From positions 62,001-126,000 of the forward strand of contig JAQUXR010000002.1 in assembly GCA_028692275.1 (NCBI GenBank): a DNA stretch of 64,000 bases. The letters are read 5' to 3'. The translations under genes and the position numbers were made by a program. The notes beneath the pieces were generated by a model. That model made no database searches. It was not told the origin of the DNA and saw only the letters and a list, made by a program, of their open reading frames with translations. This DNA comes from Frisingicoccus sp009929615 (GTDB taxonomy: Bacteria; Bacillota; Clostridia; Lachnospirales; Lachnospiraceae). Of this stretch, positions 1-8,954 are shown piece by piece (the first letter of the stretch is position 1; every line of letters starts with the position of its first letter).

Positions 1-1695
1 GTCAATTAAACGAAATACTTTAAATAAGTCGCGATAGGCTTTTATAAGATTCCTTCCGCTTCGTTTAACACCTGCTCCGTTTCCATTATTATCAACATAA
101 ATAACTTCTTTCTGTCGATATAACTCGTATATATTCGGCCACGGAATAACCACCTTCGGTTTTTCACTGACAGCCGGGAAAAACATACCGTTCATCGTCA
201 ATGTCCGAAACAATCGTACAGGCACCGATGGCACTGGTTCTTCCGTCTGATAATTTTCTAAATCTAATTTTCCCAGACCATGGTAACCTTCATAGTCTTT
301 CAACGGTCTGGACTTATAGTTGTATTTGCCTAGGCTTTGGTGAAGTGCCAGGGTATCCGTATGATAAAACCAGTCAAATCCCCGAAGAAAGTCCACCGCT
401 CCCTTTAAATTCAAATTCACATATTTATAACGGTATTTCCCCAGATTACTGCTGACCGCCACAAATAATTCTTTTTTAAAAGCATTCTTACTATAATTCG
501 GATAGTGAATAGCATTAATGATTCCAAGATTTCGAATATCATAGTATTCGACTGCTCCCGGCATCTTATTTTGAAATGCCTCATGCCATACACATATTCC
601 GTTCAGCATGATAAAACCCTTAGCCCGAAGTCCAAATTCAATATCGTCCCGATGAAGGAACAATGGCAGGGGCAGTTTTTCACTCTGTATCTGCGTCACA
701 GGAATACAGGAATACCACCAGCCTACATATTCTATAGACTCTTCTACTTCATTTGCCACGATATCAGATATAAGGCTCAAATCGTAATCCATCTTTAAAG
801 CCTTAATGTTCCCCTGATTCCAGACAGCTCCACTCTCATACTGCATTGTCGGCTGGTCCAAGCGAATCAAGGCTCCACCCAGCACATAATCTTTATATTC
901 CGGTTTCAAAAGAGTAAGGAATATATAGTTACGTTCCAAAGATGCCGTTGATATCATAGCATCATCATCCATGAGAAGTATATGAGTTAGTGTCTTTTTA
1001 CCGCTCATATGCTCTATCATTGTTCGGGTAAATCCACCAACACCTCCCAGGTTTTTATTTGGTACTATCTTAATATCCCTGAGGTCAAAATCTTTTTTAT
1101 CCAGTGTCCCGGCATTATCCGAAATACACACACTGTAGTGTCCATAGGAAAGTGCCTTCGGATTATCTAAAATCCCCCCTGTGAGCATATCCATATTTCT
1201 CTTGACATAGGCTTCCCGTTTAAATGTACAAATGCCTATTCCTATCTGTATATCCGCTTTTTCAAGTTTTTCTGGAGTTCCATAATGGCCTCCATAAATT
1301 ACTGTATCATCTTTTTGAGATGTGATAACCACACCGATGATACCCTCAGATGGTAATTTCCCAAGGGAAATTCTATGGCTCAGCCTTTCCTCGGATTTCA
1401 GTTCCATGCGCCCTAGGGTCTTTGATACAACCACATTTCCAGCCATTTTCTTATGATAAAAAGCAATCTGTAGATGACCGCAAAAATCTAGGGTAAAATC
1501 AAGAGCCTGCACCTGGGTGTATTTCTTCCATTTCCCCGCTGAAAAACTATTAAAATAAGTTGTTAAATCTAAAATTCCCTGCTTTTCCAAAAGGAAGGTC
1601 TGTCCACCCTCATTTAAAGAGCCCTTTTCCCCACGGAAGTACAAAGCCTCTTCCGATTCAGGACTCTCAGGAAATATTACTTTCTGTATAATCAT
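1..1695 (-). CDS. GlfT2-like galactofuranosyltransferase (GT2), 3' end cut by window
   Basis: Open for 565 codons from the ATG at 1695 to the window edge, so the C-terminus is missing. By family, GlfT2-type enzymes transfer galactofuranose from UDP-Galf onto a growing cell-surface glycan at the cytoplasmic membrane face. The first ~135 residues look like the beta-sandwich domain of this family. They are followed by a GT-A fold with a DDD metal motif (residues ~242-244, in LLMDDDAMIS), the HRDDIEFG segment (~345-352) holding the presumed catalytic base, and a downstream WHEAF histidine (~368). It is the last visible gene of the operon with the ABC exporter, 19 bp after the ATPase gene. I infer the exported polymer contains galactofuranose; another hexose is possible. 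Confidence 0.82.
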   Translation of the reverse strand, partial: MIIQKVIFPESPESEEALYFRGEKGSLNEGGQTFLLEKQGILDLTTYFNSFSAGKWKKYTQVQALDFTLDFCGHLQIAFYHKKMAGNVVVSKTLGRMELKSEERLSHRISLGKLPSEGIIGVVITSQKDDTVIYGGHYGTPEKLEKADIQIGIGICTFKREAYVKRNMDMLTGGILDNPKALSYGHYSVCISDNAGTLDKKDFDLRDIKIVPNKNLGGVGGFTRTMIEHMSGKKTLTHILLMDDDAMISTASLERNYIFLTLLKPEYKDYVLGGALIRLDQPTMQYESGAVWNQGNIKALKMDYDLSLISDIVANEVEESIEYVGWWYSCIPVTQIQSEKLPLPLFLHRDDIEFGLRAKGFIMLNGICVWHEAFQNKMPGAVEYYDIRNLGIINAIHYPNYSKNAFKKELFVAVSSNLGKYRYKYVNLNLKGAVDFLRGFDWFYHTDTLALHQSLGKYNYKSRPLKDYEGYHGLGKLDLENYQTEEPVPSVPVRLFRTLTMNGMFFPAVSEKPKVVIPWPNIYELYRQKEVIYVDNNGNGAGVKRSGRNLIKAYRDLFKVFRLID

Positions 1696-1714
1696 AGGTT
1701 ATCCTCGTCTTTAA

Positions 1715-2455
1715 TTATCTGTTAACCTGCATATATTCATCGCAAACTTCCTGAACCGGACCGCTCTTACGAACATGGCCCTTTTCCAGCCAGATGGCAT
1801 GGTCACAGAGGTGCTTCACGGATTCAATATCATGGGATACGTAAAGCAGTGTCGTCCCACCATCCAGCATCTCTTGCATTCTTCCATAACACTTCTGCTG
1901 GAACTGATAATCACCAACAGATAAAATTTCATCTACTACTAAAATATCCGGCTGAACCATAGTCGCAATAGCAAAGCCAAGTCGTGCCTGCATACCAGAT
2001 GAAAAATTCTTAATCGGCACATCCAGAAACTGCTGCAATTCTGCAAATTCAACGATTTCTTCAAAGTGTTCCTGCATAAATTTTCTGGAATGTCCAAGCA
2101 CCGTTCCATTCAGGAAAATATTTTCCCGGGCTGTCATATTATAATCAAAACCGGCTCCCAATTCAATCAGCGGAGCAATATTGCCACGTATATCTATGGT
2201 TCCCTTATATGGTTTTAAAATACCACAGGCCGCTTTCAGCAGAGTGGATTTTCCCGACCCGTTCACACCAATAAGGCCCCAGGACTCTCCACGTTTTACC
2301 TTCAAGGTTACATCCTGAAGTGCGAGGAATTCCTGAAACATTAACTCACGTTTAATGAGTTTTACAAAATATTCTTTTAAATCACTGACCTTTTCTGACG
2401 CCAGATTAAATCGAATCGTCAGATTGTCAATATCTACAACATAATCTTGTTCCAT
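1715..2455 (-). CDS. ABC transporter ATPase for polysaccharide/teichoic acid export (TagH/Wzt type)
   Basis: 246 aa. Walker A GVNGSGKST (~res 70), signature FSSGMQARL and Walker B DILVVDEILSVGD are all present, with the polysaccharide-exporter style of signature and the GAGFD/NIFLNG segment typical of TagH, Wzt and RfbE ATPases. There is no C-terminal carbohydrate-binding domain, so it matches the short, TagH-core type. The start is the ATG at 2455, because AGGAG sits 8 nt upstream; an in-frame GTG nine bases earlier overlaps that Shine-Dalgarno. It follows the permease by 11 bp and pairs with it to flip a lipid-linked glycan across the membrane. Confidence 0.9.
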   Translation of the reverse strand: MEQDYVVDIDNLTIRFNLASEKVSDLKEYFVKLIKRELMFQEFLALQDVTLKVKRGESWGLIGVNGSGKSTLLKAACGILKPYKGTIDIRGNIAPLIELGAGFDYNMTARENIFLNGTVLGHSRKFMQEHFEEIVEFAELQQFLDVPIKNFSSGMQARLGFAIATMVQPDILVVDEILSVGDYQFQQKCYGRMQEMLDGGTTLLYVSHDIESVKHLCDHAIWLEKGHVRKSGPVQEVCDEYMQVNR

Positions 2456-2466
2456 CTTCTGCACTC

Positions 2467-3255
2467 CTAGAAATATAAAATGAATTTATCCTGGGCTTTT
2501 TTAAATACAAATAATCCGAAAGCCAGCATGATAAATGCGAAAATCCAGCCGCCCCAGAAAACCTGAGCCGATGGAAAGTGTCCGTAAAGTACTAAATCTC
2601 TAAAATGTTCTACATAATAATAAGCCGGATTCACTAATGTCACAATGCTCTGCAGCCATCCAGGCAGCATCTCCAATGGGTAAAATAATGGCGTCAAATA
2701 TTGCCATGCCACCATAAAGGCACCATAAATATACTGCATATCTCTGAAAAATACGTTGGCTGCTGAAAGGAAAAATCCCATACCACAGGCAAAAATATAC
2801 ACCTGAATAACCAAAACCGGTGTCGCCAGCATATGCGGCGAAAACGGTGTTCGTGTTACAATCATAACCAGAAGCAGTGCTCCTAATGAAAATACAAAAT
2901 CAACCATCGTACTCGTAATTCGAGACAAGGTAAAAATATACTTTGGCACATATATCTTCTTAATCAATGCCGCATTATCCAATACAGAATACATGGCCAT
3001 CGTCGTAGAATTTCGAATAAAGTCGAAAACCGCCTGTCCCGCTAAAAGATATACCGGGAAGTTTTCAATCCCCGCCCGGAACATATGTGAAAATACGACA
3101 GTCATTACAATCATAATGAGCAGTGGATTCAATATACTCCAGAGATAACCGAGAAAGCTCCGGCGATACTTCAGTTTCAAATCTCTGACAACCAGCTCCC
3201 GCAATAAGTCTTTATACTTGATAAACGTATGAATACGCTCACGCATCAGAACCAT
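2467..3255 (-). CDS. ABC-2 type polysaccharide export permease (TagG/Wzm family)
   Basis: 262 aa with about six hydrophobic segments. The N-terminal stretch includes LVVRDLKLKYRRSFLGYLWS, the interfacial-helix signature of ABC-2 exporters for teichoic acids and O-antigens (TagG, Wzm, RfbD). It forms the membrane channel for the ATPase encoded just downstream. The ATG at 3255 is preceded by AAGGAG at 9 nt spacing. It lies between a GT2 gene and the ATPase, so the operon assembles and exports one glycan. The polymer itself cannot be told from these genes. Confidence 0.9.
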   Translation of the reverse strand: MVLMRERIHTFIKYKDLLRELVVRDLKLKYRRSFLGYLWSILNPLLIMIVMTVVFSHMFRAGIENFPVYLLAGQAVFDFIRNSTTMAMYSVLDNAALIKKIYVPKYIFTLSRITSTMVDFVFSLGALLLVMIVTRTPFSPHMLATPVLVIQVYIFACGMGFFLSAANVFFRDMQYIYGAFMVAWQYLTPLFYPLEMLPGWLQSIVTLVNPAYYYVEHFRDLVLYGHFPSAQVFWGGWIFAFIMLAFGLFVFKKAQDKFILYF

Positions 3256-3316
3256 AATAAGAATCTCCTTGTTTTAAATTTCATTTATCCTCTGTATCCA
3301 GGACCGGTTCCAAAAA

Positions 3317-4321
3317 CTAATAGGAATCACGGCGTCCTTTAAAGGCCAGCACAACTGCCGGAAAAATAAGAAACCGGGTATAACGCATCAGCCATACCGC
3401 TTTATTCTTTACACTGTTATAGGCACCCGGATTACGTTTTTTAATAAACCCGTCCAGCGCAACCGCTTCCCGCCGTTTTCCGCTTCCCAATGGGAAACTG
3501 ATATAAATCTTAATCTGGCTGGTCAGCATCTCACCAATCGCTCCATTAATATAAGCTCTCTGTGCTTCGCTGAGTTTACCATCCAGACGCTCTACATATT
3601 TTTCCAGACGTAGCAAAACATGCAGATGATTCTTCAGATTCGCCTGCATCTTTTTTATCGACATACTCTGTCCCGGCCGTCCAAGCCGGTAGCAATACAC
3701 AGATGGTTCCAGGAATATCAATGTATTCACATAAGGAATCGGAAATAAAATATATTCCATATCTACATAAAACATATGCTCATCTATATTAACCCGCATC
3801 TCCCGCAGAAGTTCTGTCTTAATCGTCATCGCATGGATATTAATCAGTGTTTTTCCAACAATATCCTCCATGTGATAAATCCGGTTATACTCCAGCTCCT
3901 CAAAAGGATGCTCCTGCCGTTTGGTTGGCTGTTTTGTTTCATGGTCCATCCATGTGTAGTTGTTTCCAACTACATCCACATCCAGCCGTTTTAACATCTT
4001 AATCAATCTGCAGAAATTCTCTGTATTCACCCAGTCATCGCCATCAACAACCTTAAAATACTTTCCGGCAGCTTCTTTAATACCTGTATTAATCGTGGAA
4101 CCATGTCCACCATTCTTCTTCGTAATTACCCGAAAAGTCTGAGGATAACGTTCCTCATAAGCCTTCCCTATCGCTTCTGTAGAATCCGTGGATTCATCAT
4201 TGACAATAAGCACTTCCAAATCATCCATAATATCCGCATGAATAAAGGATTCCAGCCCATCCGCCAAATATGCTTCCACATTGTAACTCGGTACAACCAC
4301 TGTTAATATTTTTTCACTCAT
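3317..4321 (-). CDS. Family 2 glycosyltransferase
   Basis: 334 aa. An N-terminal GT-A domain starts at residue ~6 with VVVPSYNVEAYLADGL, then VLIVNDESTDST and VVDGDDWV, where the DxD-like motif binds nucleotide-sugar and metal. The C-terminal ~120 residues are helical and basic and end in a hydrophobic patch, perhaps a membrane contact. It is the first gene of the glycan export operon, directly after a strong promoter, and 61 bp ahead of the permease gene. It probably adds a sugar during repeat assembly; donor and acceptor are unknown. Confidence 0.88.
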   Translation of the reverse strand: MSEKILTVVVPSYNVEAYLADGLESFIHADIMDDLEVLIVNDESTDSTEAIGKAYEERYPQTFRVITKKNGGHGSTINTGIKEAAGKYFKVVDGDDWVNTENFCRLIKMLKRLDVDVVGNNYTWMDHETKQPTKRQEHPFEELEYNRIYHMEDIVGKTLINIHAMTIKTELLREMRVNIDEHMFYVDMEYILFPIPYVNTLIFLEPSVYCYRLGRPGQSMSIKKMQANLKNHLHVLLRLEKYVERLDGKLSEAQRAYINGAIGEMLTSQIKIYISFPLGSGKRREAVALDGFIKKRNPGAYNSVKNKAVWLMRYTRFLIFPAVVLAFKGRRDSY

Positions 4322-4370
4322 ATGGCTTCCCTTTCTGGATTTCTTTTTCTTCCATTCTTAGCATCTTTCT

Positions 4371-4399
4371 ATTTTAAAGCTTTTATACAGGTTTGTCAA
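4371..4399 (-). promoter_or_regulatory. Sigma-A promoter of the glycan export operon
   Basis: On the minus strand TTGACA (4394-4399) and TAAAAT (4371-4376) are separated by exactly 17 bp. The -35 box touches the stop codon of the upstream metallo-beta-lactamase gene, so that gene and the glycan operon are probably separate transcription units. Confidence 0.75.
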
Positions 4400-5403
4400 C
4401 GAATAGAGTGGCTCTGTACCTGTGTCCCCAAATCATCCTCATTTCCCGGGGAATAGTCATTACAAGGCTCCATATTCCAGGCAATACTCTCTCCATCACT
4501 GACTGCCTTAATACTCCCTTGTTTATCTGTCCGATACACAGGAATCTCCATCACTTCCAGTTTATCCATCACATCTTTGTCCGGATGTCCATAGGTATTA
4601 TCCTCACCACAGCTGATAACTGCAAATTCCGGAACCGTTTCCTGTAAAAATGCATAGCTGGTAGAAGTTGCTGAGCCATGATGCCCTAAGACTAAAACAT
4701 CACTGTCCAAATCCATCCCCGAACGGCACATGGCTTCTTCACTGTCGGCCTCTGCATCCCCCATAAACAGAAAACTATTCTCTCCATCAACCAATTTAAT
4801 AACTATAGAATTATCATTATGATTACTGCTTATCGTCTGTGGTGCCAGAATGGTAAACTTTCCAGTCCCAAACCGGAACTCTGTCCCCACTTTTGGATGC
4901 CAGACTTCTGCCCCTTCCGCTGAAACACCCTCAATAAAGGAACGATAGATTTTACTGTCCTGCTCATAATCCGGACCAATGACATTTTCAACATTAAAGG
5001 CACTCAGGCAGCCCACCAGGCCAGAAATATGGTCTTCATGGTAATGGGAGGCGATTAAGTACTCGATATCTGTTACCCCTTGCTTCTTTAGATAGGACAC
5101 CAGAAAACTTGAATGGTTCCTGTCCCCGCCATCATACACCAGATTTTTACCGTCGGATTGGACAAGTATTGCCAGCCCCTGACCCACATCAATGAAATGA
5201 ATGGTCATTTCATAGTCCTCTTCCGCTGAGAGGATATTTACCGCTCTACTCTCTATCTGATACCCCTTATCTGTCTCTGTCTGCGTTGGTATCGTCTCTG
5301 TTTCCGGGGCTGTTGACGTACACCCTGTCAGAACAAAAGAAAGCATATATATTAAAATTATAGTCATAAGGCTCCGACGGCCTCTTTTTTTATTTAAAAT
5401 CAT
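4396..5403 (-). CDS. ComEC/Rec2-like metallo-beta-lactamase-fold lipoprotein
   Basis: 335 aa. A type II signal peptide ends in a VLTGC lipobox (~res 28), followed by a Thr/Glu-rich linker. The body is a metallo-beta-lactamase fold like the C-terminal domain of ComEC: HFIDVGQGLAILVQ, the metal motif SHYHEDHISG, FMGDAEADSE, and LGHHGSATSTS. By family such exported stand-alone proteins are hydrolases acting at the cell surface; the substrate (DNA, phosphodiester or other) is not visible. The ATG at 5403 has GGGGG 6 nt upstream. It stands alone next to tRNA-Pro. It lacks ComEC's transmembrane channel, so it is not the uptake channel itself. Confidence 0.85.
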   Translation of the reverse strand: MILNKKRGRRSLMTIILIYMLSFVLTGCTSTAPETETIPTQTETDKGYQIESRAVNILSAEEDYEMTIHFIDVGQGLAILVQSDGKNLVYDGGDRNHSSFLVSYLKKQGVTDIEYLIASHYHEDHISGLVGCLSAFNVENVIGPDYEQDSKIYRSFIEGVSAEGAEVWHPKVGTEFRFGTGKFTILAPQTISSNHNDNSIVIKLVDGENSFLFMGDAEADSEEAMCRSGMDLDSDVLVLGHHGSATSTSYAFLQETVPEFAVISCGEDNTYGHPDKDVMDKLEVMEIPVYRTDKQGSIKAVSDGESIAWNMEPCNDYSPGNEDDLGTQVQSHSIR

Positions 5404-5463
5404 TCTTTTCCCCCATATTTCTATGATATTATCCCTATTTAGTCAAATTATAACATAAAATGA

Positions 5464-5509
5464 TAAAAAAAGAACCAGAAACACCCCACAGATAAGGGAT
5501 TTCTAGTTC
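5464..5509 (-). terminator. Rho-independent terminator after tRNA-Pro
   Basis: On the minus strand, GAACTAGAAA pairs with TTTCTGGTTC (one U-G pair), with a further CCC/GGG pairing inside, and a run of seven T follows. It lies just 3' of the tRNA gene. Confidence 0.75.
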
Positions 5510-5520
5510 TTTATATAGTG

Positions 5521-5594
5521 TCGAAGCGACGGGATTCGAACCCACGACCTCTGCGTCCCGAACGCAGCGCTCTACCAAACTGAGCCACGCTTCG
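5521..5594 (-). tRNA. tRNA-Pro (anticodon CGG)
   Basis: 74 nt, a full cloverleaf on the minus strand. The acceptor arm CGAAGCG (5594-5588) pairs with CGCTTCG (5528-5522), discriminator A at 5521. The anticodon arm is CTGCG-TTCGGGA-CGCAG giving anticodon CGG (codon CCG), and the T arm contains GTTCGAATC. The 3' CCA is not encoded. It has its own promoter and terminator, so it is a single-gene unit between two protein genes. Confidence 0.96.
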
Positions 5595-5606
5595 ATGTGC
5601 TTTATT

Positions 5607-5635
5607 ATTCTACCTTCTTTTATCCAAAAAATCAA
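5607..5635 (-). promoter_or_regulatory. Promoter of tRNA-Pro
   Basis: Minus-strand TTGATT (5630-5635) and TAGAAT (5607-5612) with a 17-bp spacer, placing the start of transcription a few bases before the tRNA 5' end. Confidence 0.6.
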
Positions 5636-5779
5636 TATATAATTAACAATTTGTTCACATTATCCCCACATACTTTTCACAATCACTGGATATACTATAA
5701 CCATCAAAAAAATATTTTTGATATTTTTTTCATAACATCCATTCGTAAAGAATGGACCCCCTCCCCCTTTTTAATGATA

Positions 5780-5826
5780 CGAATACAAAAAAGCCGCCTG
5801 AGACGGCTTTTTTGTATTCGTATTTT
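5780..5826 (-). terminator. Terminator downstream of topB
   Basis: A perfect 17-bp inverted repeat: the arm at 5780-5796 matches 5804-5820, with a 7-nt loop. The core is AAAAAAGCCG/CGGCTTTTTT. It begins seven bases after the topB stop and is symmetric enough to work in both directions. The rest of 5595-5780 holds only AT-rich sequence with a small hairpin at 5750-5766; I see no gene there. Confidence 0.85.
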
Positions 5827-7956
5827 CTATTCCTTTAAATTCAGTTTGGCAAAGGCATCAGCAAAAGCATTGTTCAATGGCTGTTCCGCCTCTTTTTTCT
5901 GCTTATTCAAATATTTTTGAACATCCTTTTTGCTCACACCGGCACCTTCCTTTTTCCGGCGTTCCTGGAAAATAGACAGTCTTTCTTGATAGCCGCATTT
6001 GCACACAAAGGTCTGGGCATCGCCTTTACCAACCATCTCCATTTTCTTATGGCATTTTGGACATCTGGCATTGGTTGTCCGGGCCAGCGTTTCACGATAA
6101 CCGCATTCCCGGTCCTGGCAGACCAGCATACGGCTGTTCTTTCCTTTGACATCCAGCATACGTTTACCGCACTGAGGGCATTTTGTATTCGTCAGATTCT
6201 CATGACGGAATTGTCCCTGGCCGGAACGAATTTCCGAAATAATTTCTTCCGTATACCGGCGGATATCCCGAAGAAATACGTCCTTTTTCAAACGTCCTTC
6301 TGAAATGTCCAGAAGTTTTTTCTCCCAGTCCGCAGTTAATGCAGGTTTCTTAAGGTCTTCCGGCACCAGTTCCAAAAGCTGACGGCCCTTTGATGTGATA
6401 TGAATATCCTTGCCCTTTTTCTCCATCAAAAAGCTGTTGAAAAGTTTATCAATAATATCCGCACGGGTTGCAACCGTACCCAGATTTCCTTTTTCCATAG
6501 CTGTCAGAAGTGTAGCTTCATTATAAAGTGCCGGTGGTTTTGTCTGACCTTCATTGATTTTCACCTGGCTGACCATTCCTGCCGGTCCCTCTTTAATCTC
6601 AGGAAGGAGCTGCTCTTTAACATCATTTTCTTCCTCTTCCTCACGAAAATCCTCATAAGCCGACTGCCATCCTGCCTCTTTCATAATCCTGCCCCTGGCT
6701 GTGAAGGTTTCTCCCTTACAGGTTCCCTTTAAGGTCGTCTGCTCATACTCACACGGCGGATAAAGCACTGCTGCAAAGCGGCGTACAACAAGGTCATATA
6801 TCTTACGTTCCTCACTGGTCATGTGGTCTAGCTGAACATACTGCTCTGTCGGAATAATCGCATGATGGTCTGATACTTTACTGTCATCTACAAAGCTTTT
6901 ATTGGTACGAACCGGTCCCGTTATCAGCTTTCCTACAATCTTCCGATAAGGACCTACACCACAGGCTTTCAAGCGTTCCTTTAATGTTTCCGCCACATCT
7001 TTGCCTATGTATCTTGAATCCGTTCGGGGATAGGTAAGAACTTTATGGTTCTCATAAAGCCGCTGCATAATATTCAACGTTTCCTTCGCAGAAAATCCAA
7101 AGCGTTTATTGGCATCTCTCTGAAGTTCTGTCAGATCATAGAGTCCCGGCGAATAGGTCTTCTTTGTCGTTCTGTGGACCTGATTAACTATCAGTTTTTC
7201 ATCCTTCACCTGTGTATAAAGTTCTTCAATCCGCTCTTTCTTAAAGGTTCGGCTGCCATTTGACTTTGCATCCTGCCAGGTCCATGTAACACCGGCACAG
7301 GACAGGGTTAATCCATAATATTTCTCCGGTTTAAAATCCCGAATCTGCTTTTCCCGTTCGGCAATCATTGACAAGGTTGGGGTCTGCACCCGCCCGCAGG
7401 ATAACTGGGCATTGTATTTGCAAGTCAAAGCTCTGGTGCCGTTAATCCCCACCAGCCAGTCAGCTTCCGCTCTGGCCTCTGCAGCAGCATAGAGATTCAG
7501 ATATTCTTTACCATCCTTTAAATGGGCAAAACCTTCCCGAATCGCCTTATCTGTAACCGAAGATATCCACAGCCGGCGTACCGGTTTATGGCTGCCCGCT
7601 CTTGCCAAAATCCATCGAGCAACCAATTCTCCCTCTCTCCCCGCATCTGTGGCAATAACAACATCGCCTATATCTTTTCGATACAAATGATTTTTCACTG
7701 TATTATACTGTCTGCCCGTCTGCTTGATAATCACCAGCTGAAACTTCTCCGGCATCATAGGCAGGTCCTTCATTTCCCAAGTTTTATATTTATCACTGTA
7801 AACCTCCGGGTCTGCCAGTGTTACCAAATGTCCCAGTGCCCAGGTCACAACGTATTTATCCCCTTCCAGAGCGTTCTGATTATTCCTTGTACACTTTAAA
7901 ACTTTGGCAATATCCCTTCCAACGGAAGGCTTCTCCGCAATAACTAATGTTTTCAT
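5827..7956 (-). CDS. topB: DNA topoisomerase III (type IA)
   Basis: 709 aa. The protein opens with LVIAEKPSVGRDIAKVL and VIATDAGREGELVARWI (Toprim domain, Mg binding), then the type IA body with LTYPRTDSRYIG around residue 309, whose tyrosine makes the covalent DNA link. Two C-terminal zinc-ribbon-like modules follow (CPQCGK...CQDRECGY and CPKCHK...CKCGY), ahead of a basic Lys-rich tail. It cuts and passes single strands to resolve recombination and replication intermediates. The gene is 21 bp downstream of the YitT gene. TopB homologues also occur on integrative elements, but nothing mobile is visible around this one. Confidence 0.93.
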   Translation of the reverse strand: MKTLVIAEKPSVGRDIAKVLKCTRNNQNALEGDKYVVTWALGHLVTLADPEVYSDKYKTWEMKDLPMMPEKFQLVIIKQTGRQYNTVKNHLYRKDIGDVVIATDAGREGELVARWILARAGSHKPVRRLWISSVTDKAIREGFAHLKDGKEYLNLYAAAEARAEADWLVGINGTRALTCKYNAQLSCGRVQTPTLSMIAEREKQIRDFKPEKYYGLTLSCAGVTWTWQDAKSNGSRTFKKERIEELYTQVKDEKLIVNQVHRTTKKTYSPGLYDLTELQRDANKRFGFSAKETLNIMQRLYENHKVLTYPRTDSRYIGKDVAETLKERLKACGVGPYRKIVGKLITGPVRTNKSFVDDSKVSDHHAIIPTEQYVQLDHMTSEERKIYDLVVRRFAAVLYPPCEYEQTTLKGTCKGETFTARGRIMKEAGWQSAYEDFREEEEENDVKEQLLPEIKEGPAGMVSQVKINEGQTKPPALYNEATLLTAMEKGNLGTVATRADIIDKLFNSFLMEKKGKDIHITSKGRQLLELVPEDLKKPALTADWEKKLLDISEGRLKKDVFLRDIRRYTEEIISEIRSGQGQFRHENLTNTKCPQCGKRMLDVKGKNSRMLVCQDRECGYRETLARTTNARCPKCHKKMEMVGKGDAQTFVCKCGYQERLSIFQERRKKEGAGVSKKDVQKYLNKQKKEAEQPLNNAFADAFAKLNLKE

Positions 7957-7977
7957 CTTCTATATTCCTTTCAAATC

Positions 7978-8841
7978 CTAAACAACCGGTTTGAATCCCT
8001 CTCCCAGTATCTGACTCACTTCGCTGACAATGAAAAACGCATCCGGGTCAATCTCACGGACAATTCGCTTAATCTGTCCAAACTCCGACTTTCTTGCCGC
8101 ACAGAGCAGCACATCCCGTTCTTCCATTGTATAGGCACCGACACCCTTTAAAATCGTAGCACCCCTGTCGATATCCTCTAAAATACGATCTTTAATCTCC
8201 ATATTTTTTTGTGAAACAATAAAAAACATCTGACCATGTTCGCTTCCATAAATGATACTGTCAATCACCTTTGTCTGGAAAAACAGTGCAACGACGCCAA
8301 AAAGGCCCGCTTCTATATTATGAAATACAACGACTGAAATAGCAAGCACCAATCCATCGACAACCATCAATGCCCGGCCTATCGGCATATGCGGATATTT
8401 CAGCTGAACCAGGAAAGAAATAGCATCCGTACCGCCTGTCGAAAAACCTCGAAGAAATATCATTCCCAAACCGGCACCCATAAAAATACCGCCAAACACT
8501 GAACTCAACAGGCGTTCCCCCATATACATAGGAATCCAGGGAGTCACAATATAATCCAAAATCACGGTACTTAAAAGAACCCCGACAAAAGACTGAATCG
8601 TATATTTCTTTCCAAGATATTTCCAACTTAAAATAAAAATAGGCACATTCATTACAAAAGTTGTCAGACCAATCGGCAGCCCCCACAAATACCGGGCCAG
8701 AATACCAAGACCCGAAAGTCCACCCGGCGCAATATTGGCCGGAACCATAAAACAATGAATCCCCAGGGACATGATGAAAATACCCACGGACCCCACTAAC
8801 AAATCAATAATTCTCTCTTTTCCTTTATTCTTTCTTTCCAT
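7978..8841 (-). CDS. YitT family membrane protein (DUF161 + DUF2179)
   Basis: 287 aa from the ATG at 8841, which has AAAGGGGG a few bases upstream; an in-frame upstream ATG at 8865 lacks one. About five to six transmembrane helices (GIFIMSLGIHCFMVPANIAPGG is diagnostic of the family) are followed by a cytoplasmic C-terminal DUF2179 domain from ~residue 205 (HGQMFFIVSQK...GATILKGVGAYT). The family is widespread and its substrate is not firmly established; some members are linked to transport. It probably shares a transcript with topB, 21 bp downstream. Confidence 0.88.
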   Translation of the reverse strand: MERKNKGKERIIDLLVGSVGIFIMSLGIHCFMVPANIAPGGLSGLGILARYLWGLPIGLTTFVMNVPIFILSWKYLGKKYTIQSFVGVLLSTVILDYIVTPWIPMYMGERLLSSVFGGIFMGAGLGMIFLRGFSTGGTDAISFLVQLKYPHMPIGRALMVVDGLVLAISVVVFHNIEAGLFGVVALFFQTKVIDSIIYGSEHGQMFFIVSQKNMEIKDRILEDIDRGATILKGVGAYTMEERDVLLCAARKSEFGQIKRIVREIDPDAFFIVSEVSQILGEGFKPVV

Positions 8842-8891
8842 AACGTCCCCCTTTGATAAAATCAAACAGGCTTAGTATGCCCGCATCCTGT

Positions 8892-8933
8892 AAAAAGAAA
8901 CGAAGAGCCGGATTTAATCTCATGCTCTTCGTT
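8892..8933 (-). terminator. Terminator of the nucleoside transporter operon
   Basis: Minus-strand arms AACGAAGAGC (8933-8924) and GCTCTTCGTT (8908-8899) form a 10-bp perfect stem followed by a T-rich tract (8892-8898). It ends the amidohydrolase-BMP-ABC unit just beyond its last gene. Confidence 0.8.
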
Positions 8934-8954
8934 GTTGTATTATACTAAAGTTTT

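Noticed and set aside
5521..5594. tRNA-Pro as the attachment site of an integrated element that includes topB
   Set aside because: No direct repeat of the tRNA 3' end, no integrase and no conjugation genes were found in the flanks.
5740..5775. Second hairpin (CCATTC/GAATGG) and AT-rich dyad near the tRNA
   Set aside because: Short and without a T tract in a useful place; no clear role.
8318..8755. Open frame of 145 codons on the same strand as the YitT gene
   Set aside because: Fully inside the YitT coding region in another frame, with no ribosome site and an unlikely composition.
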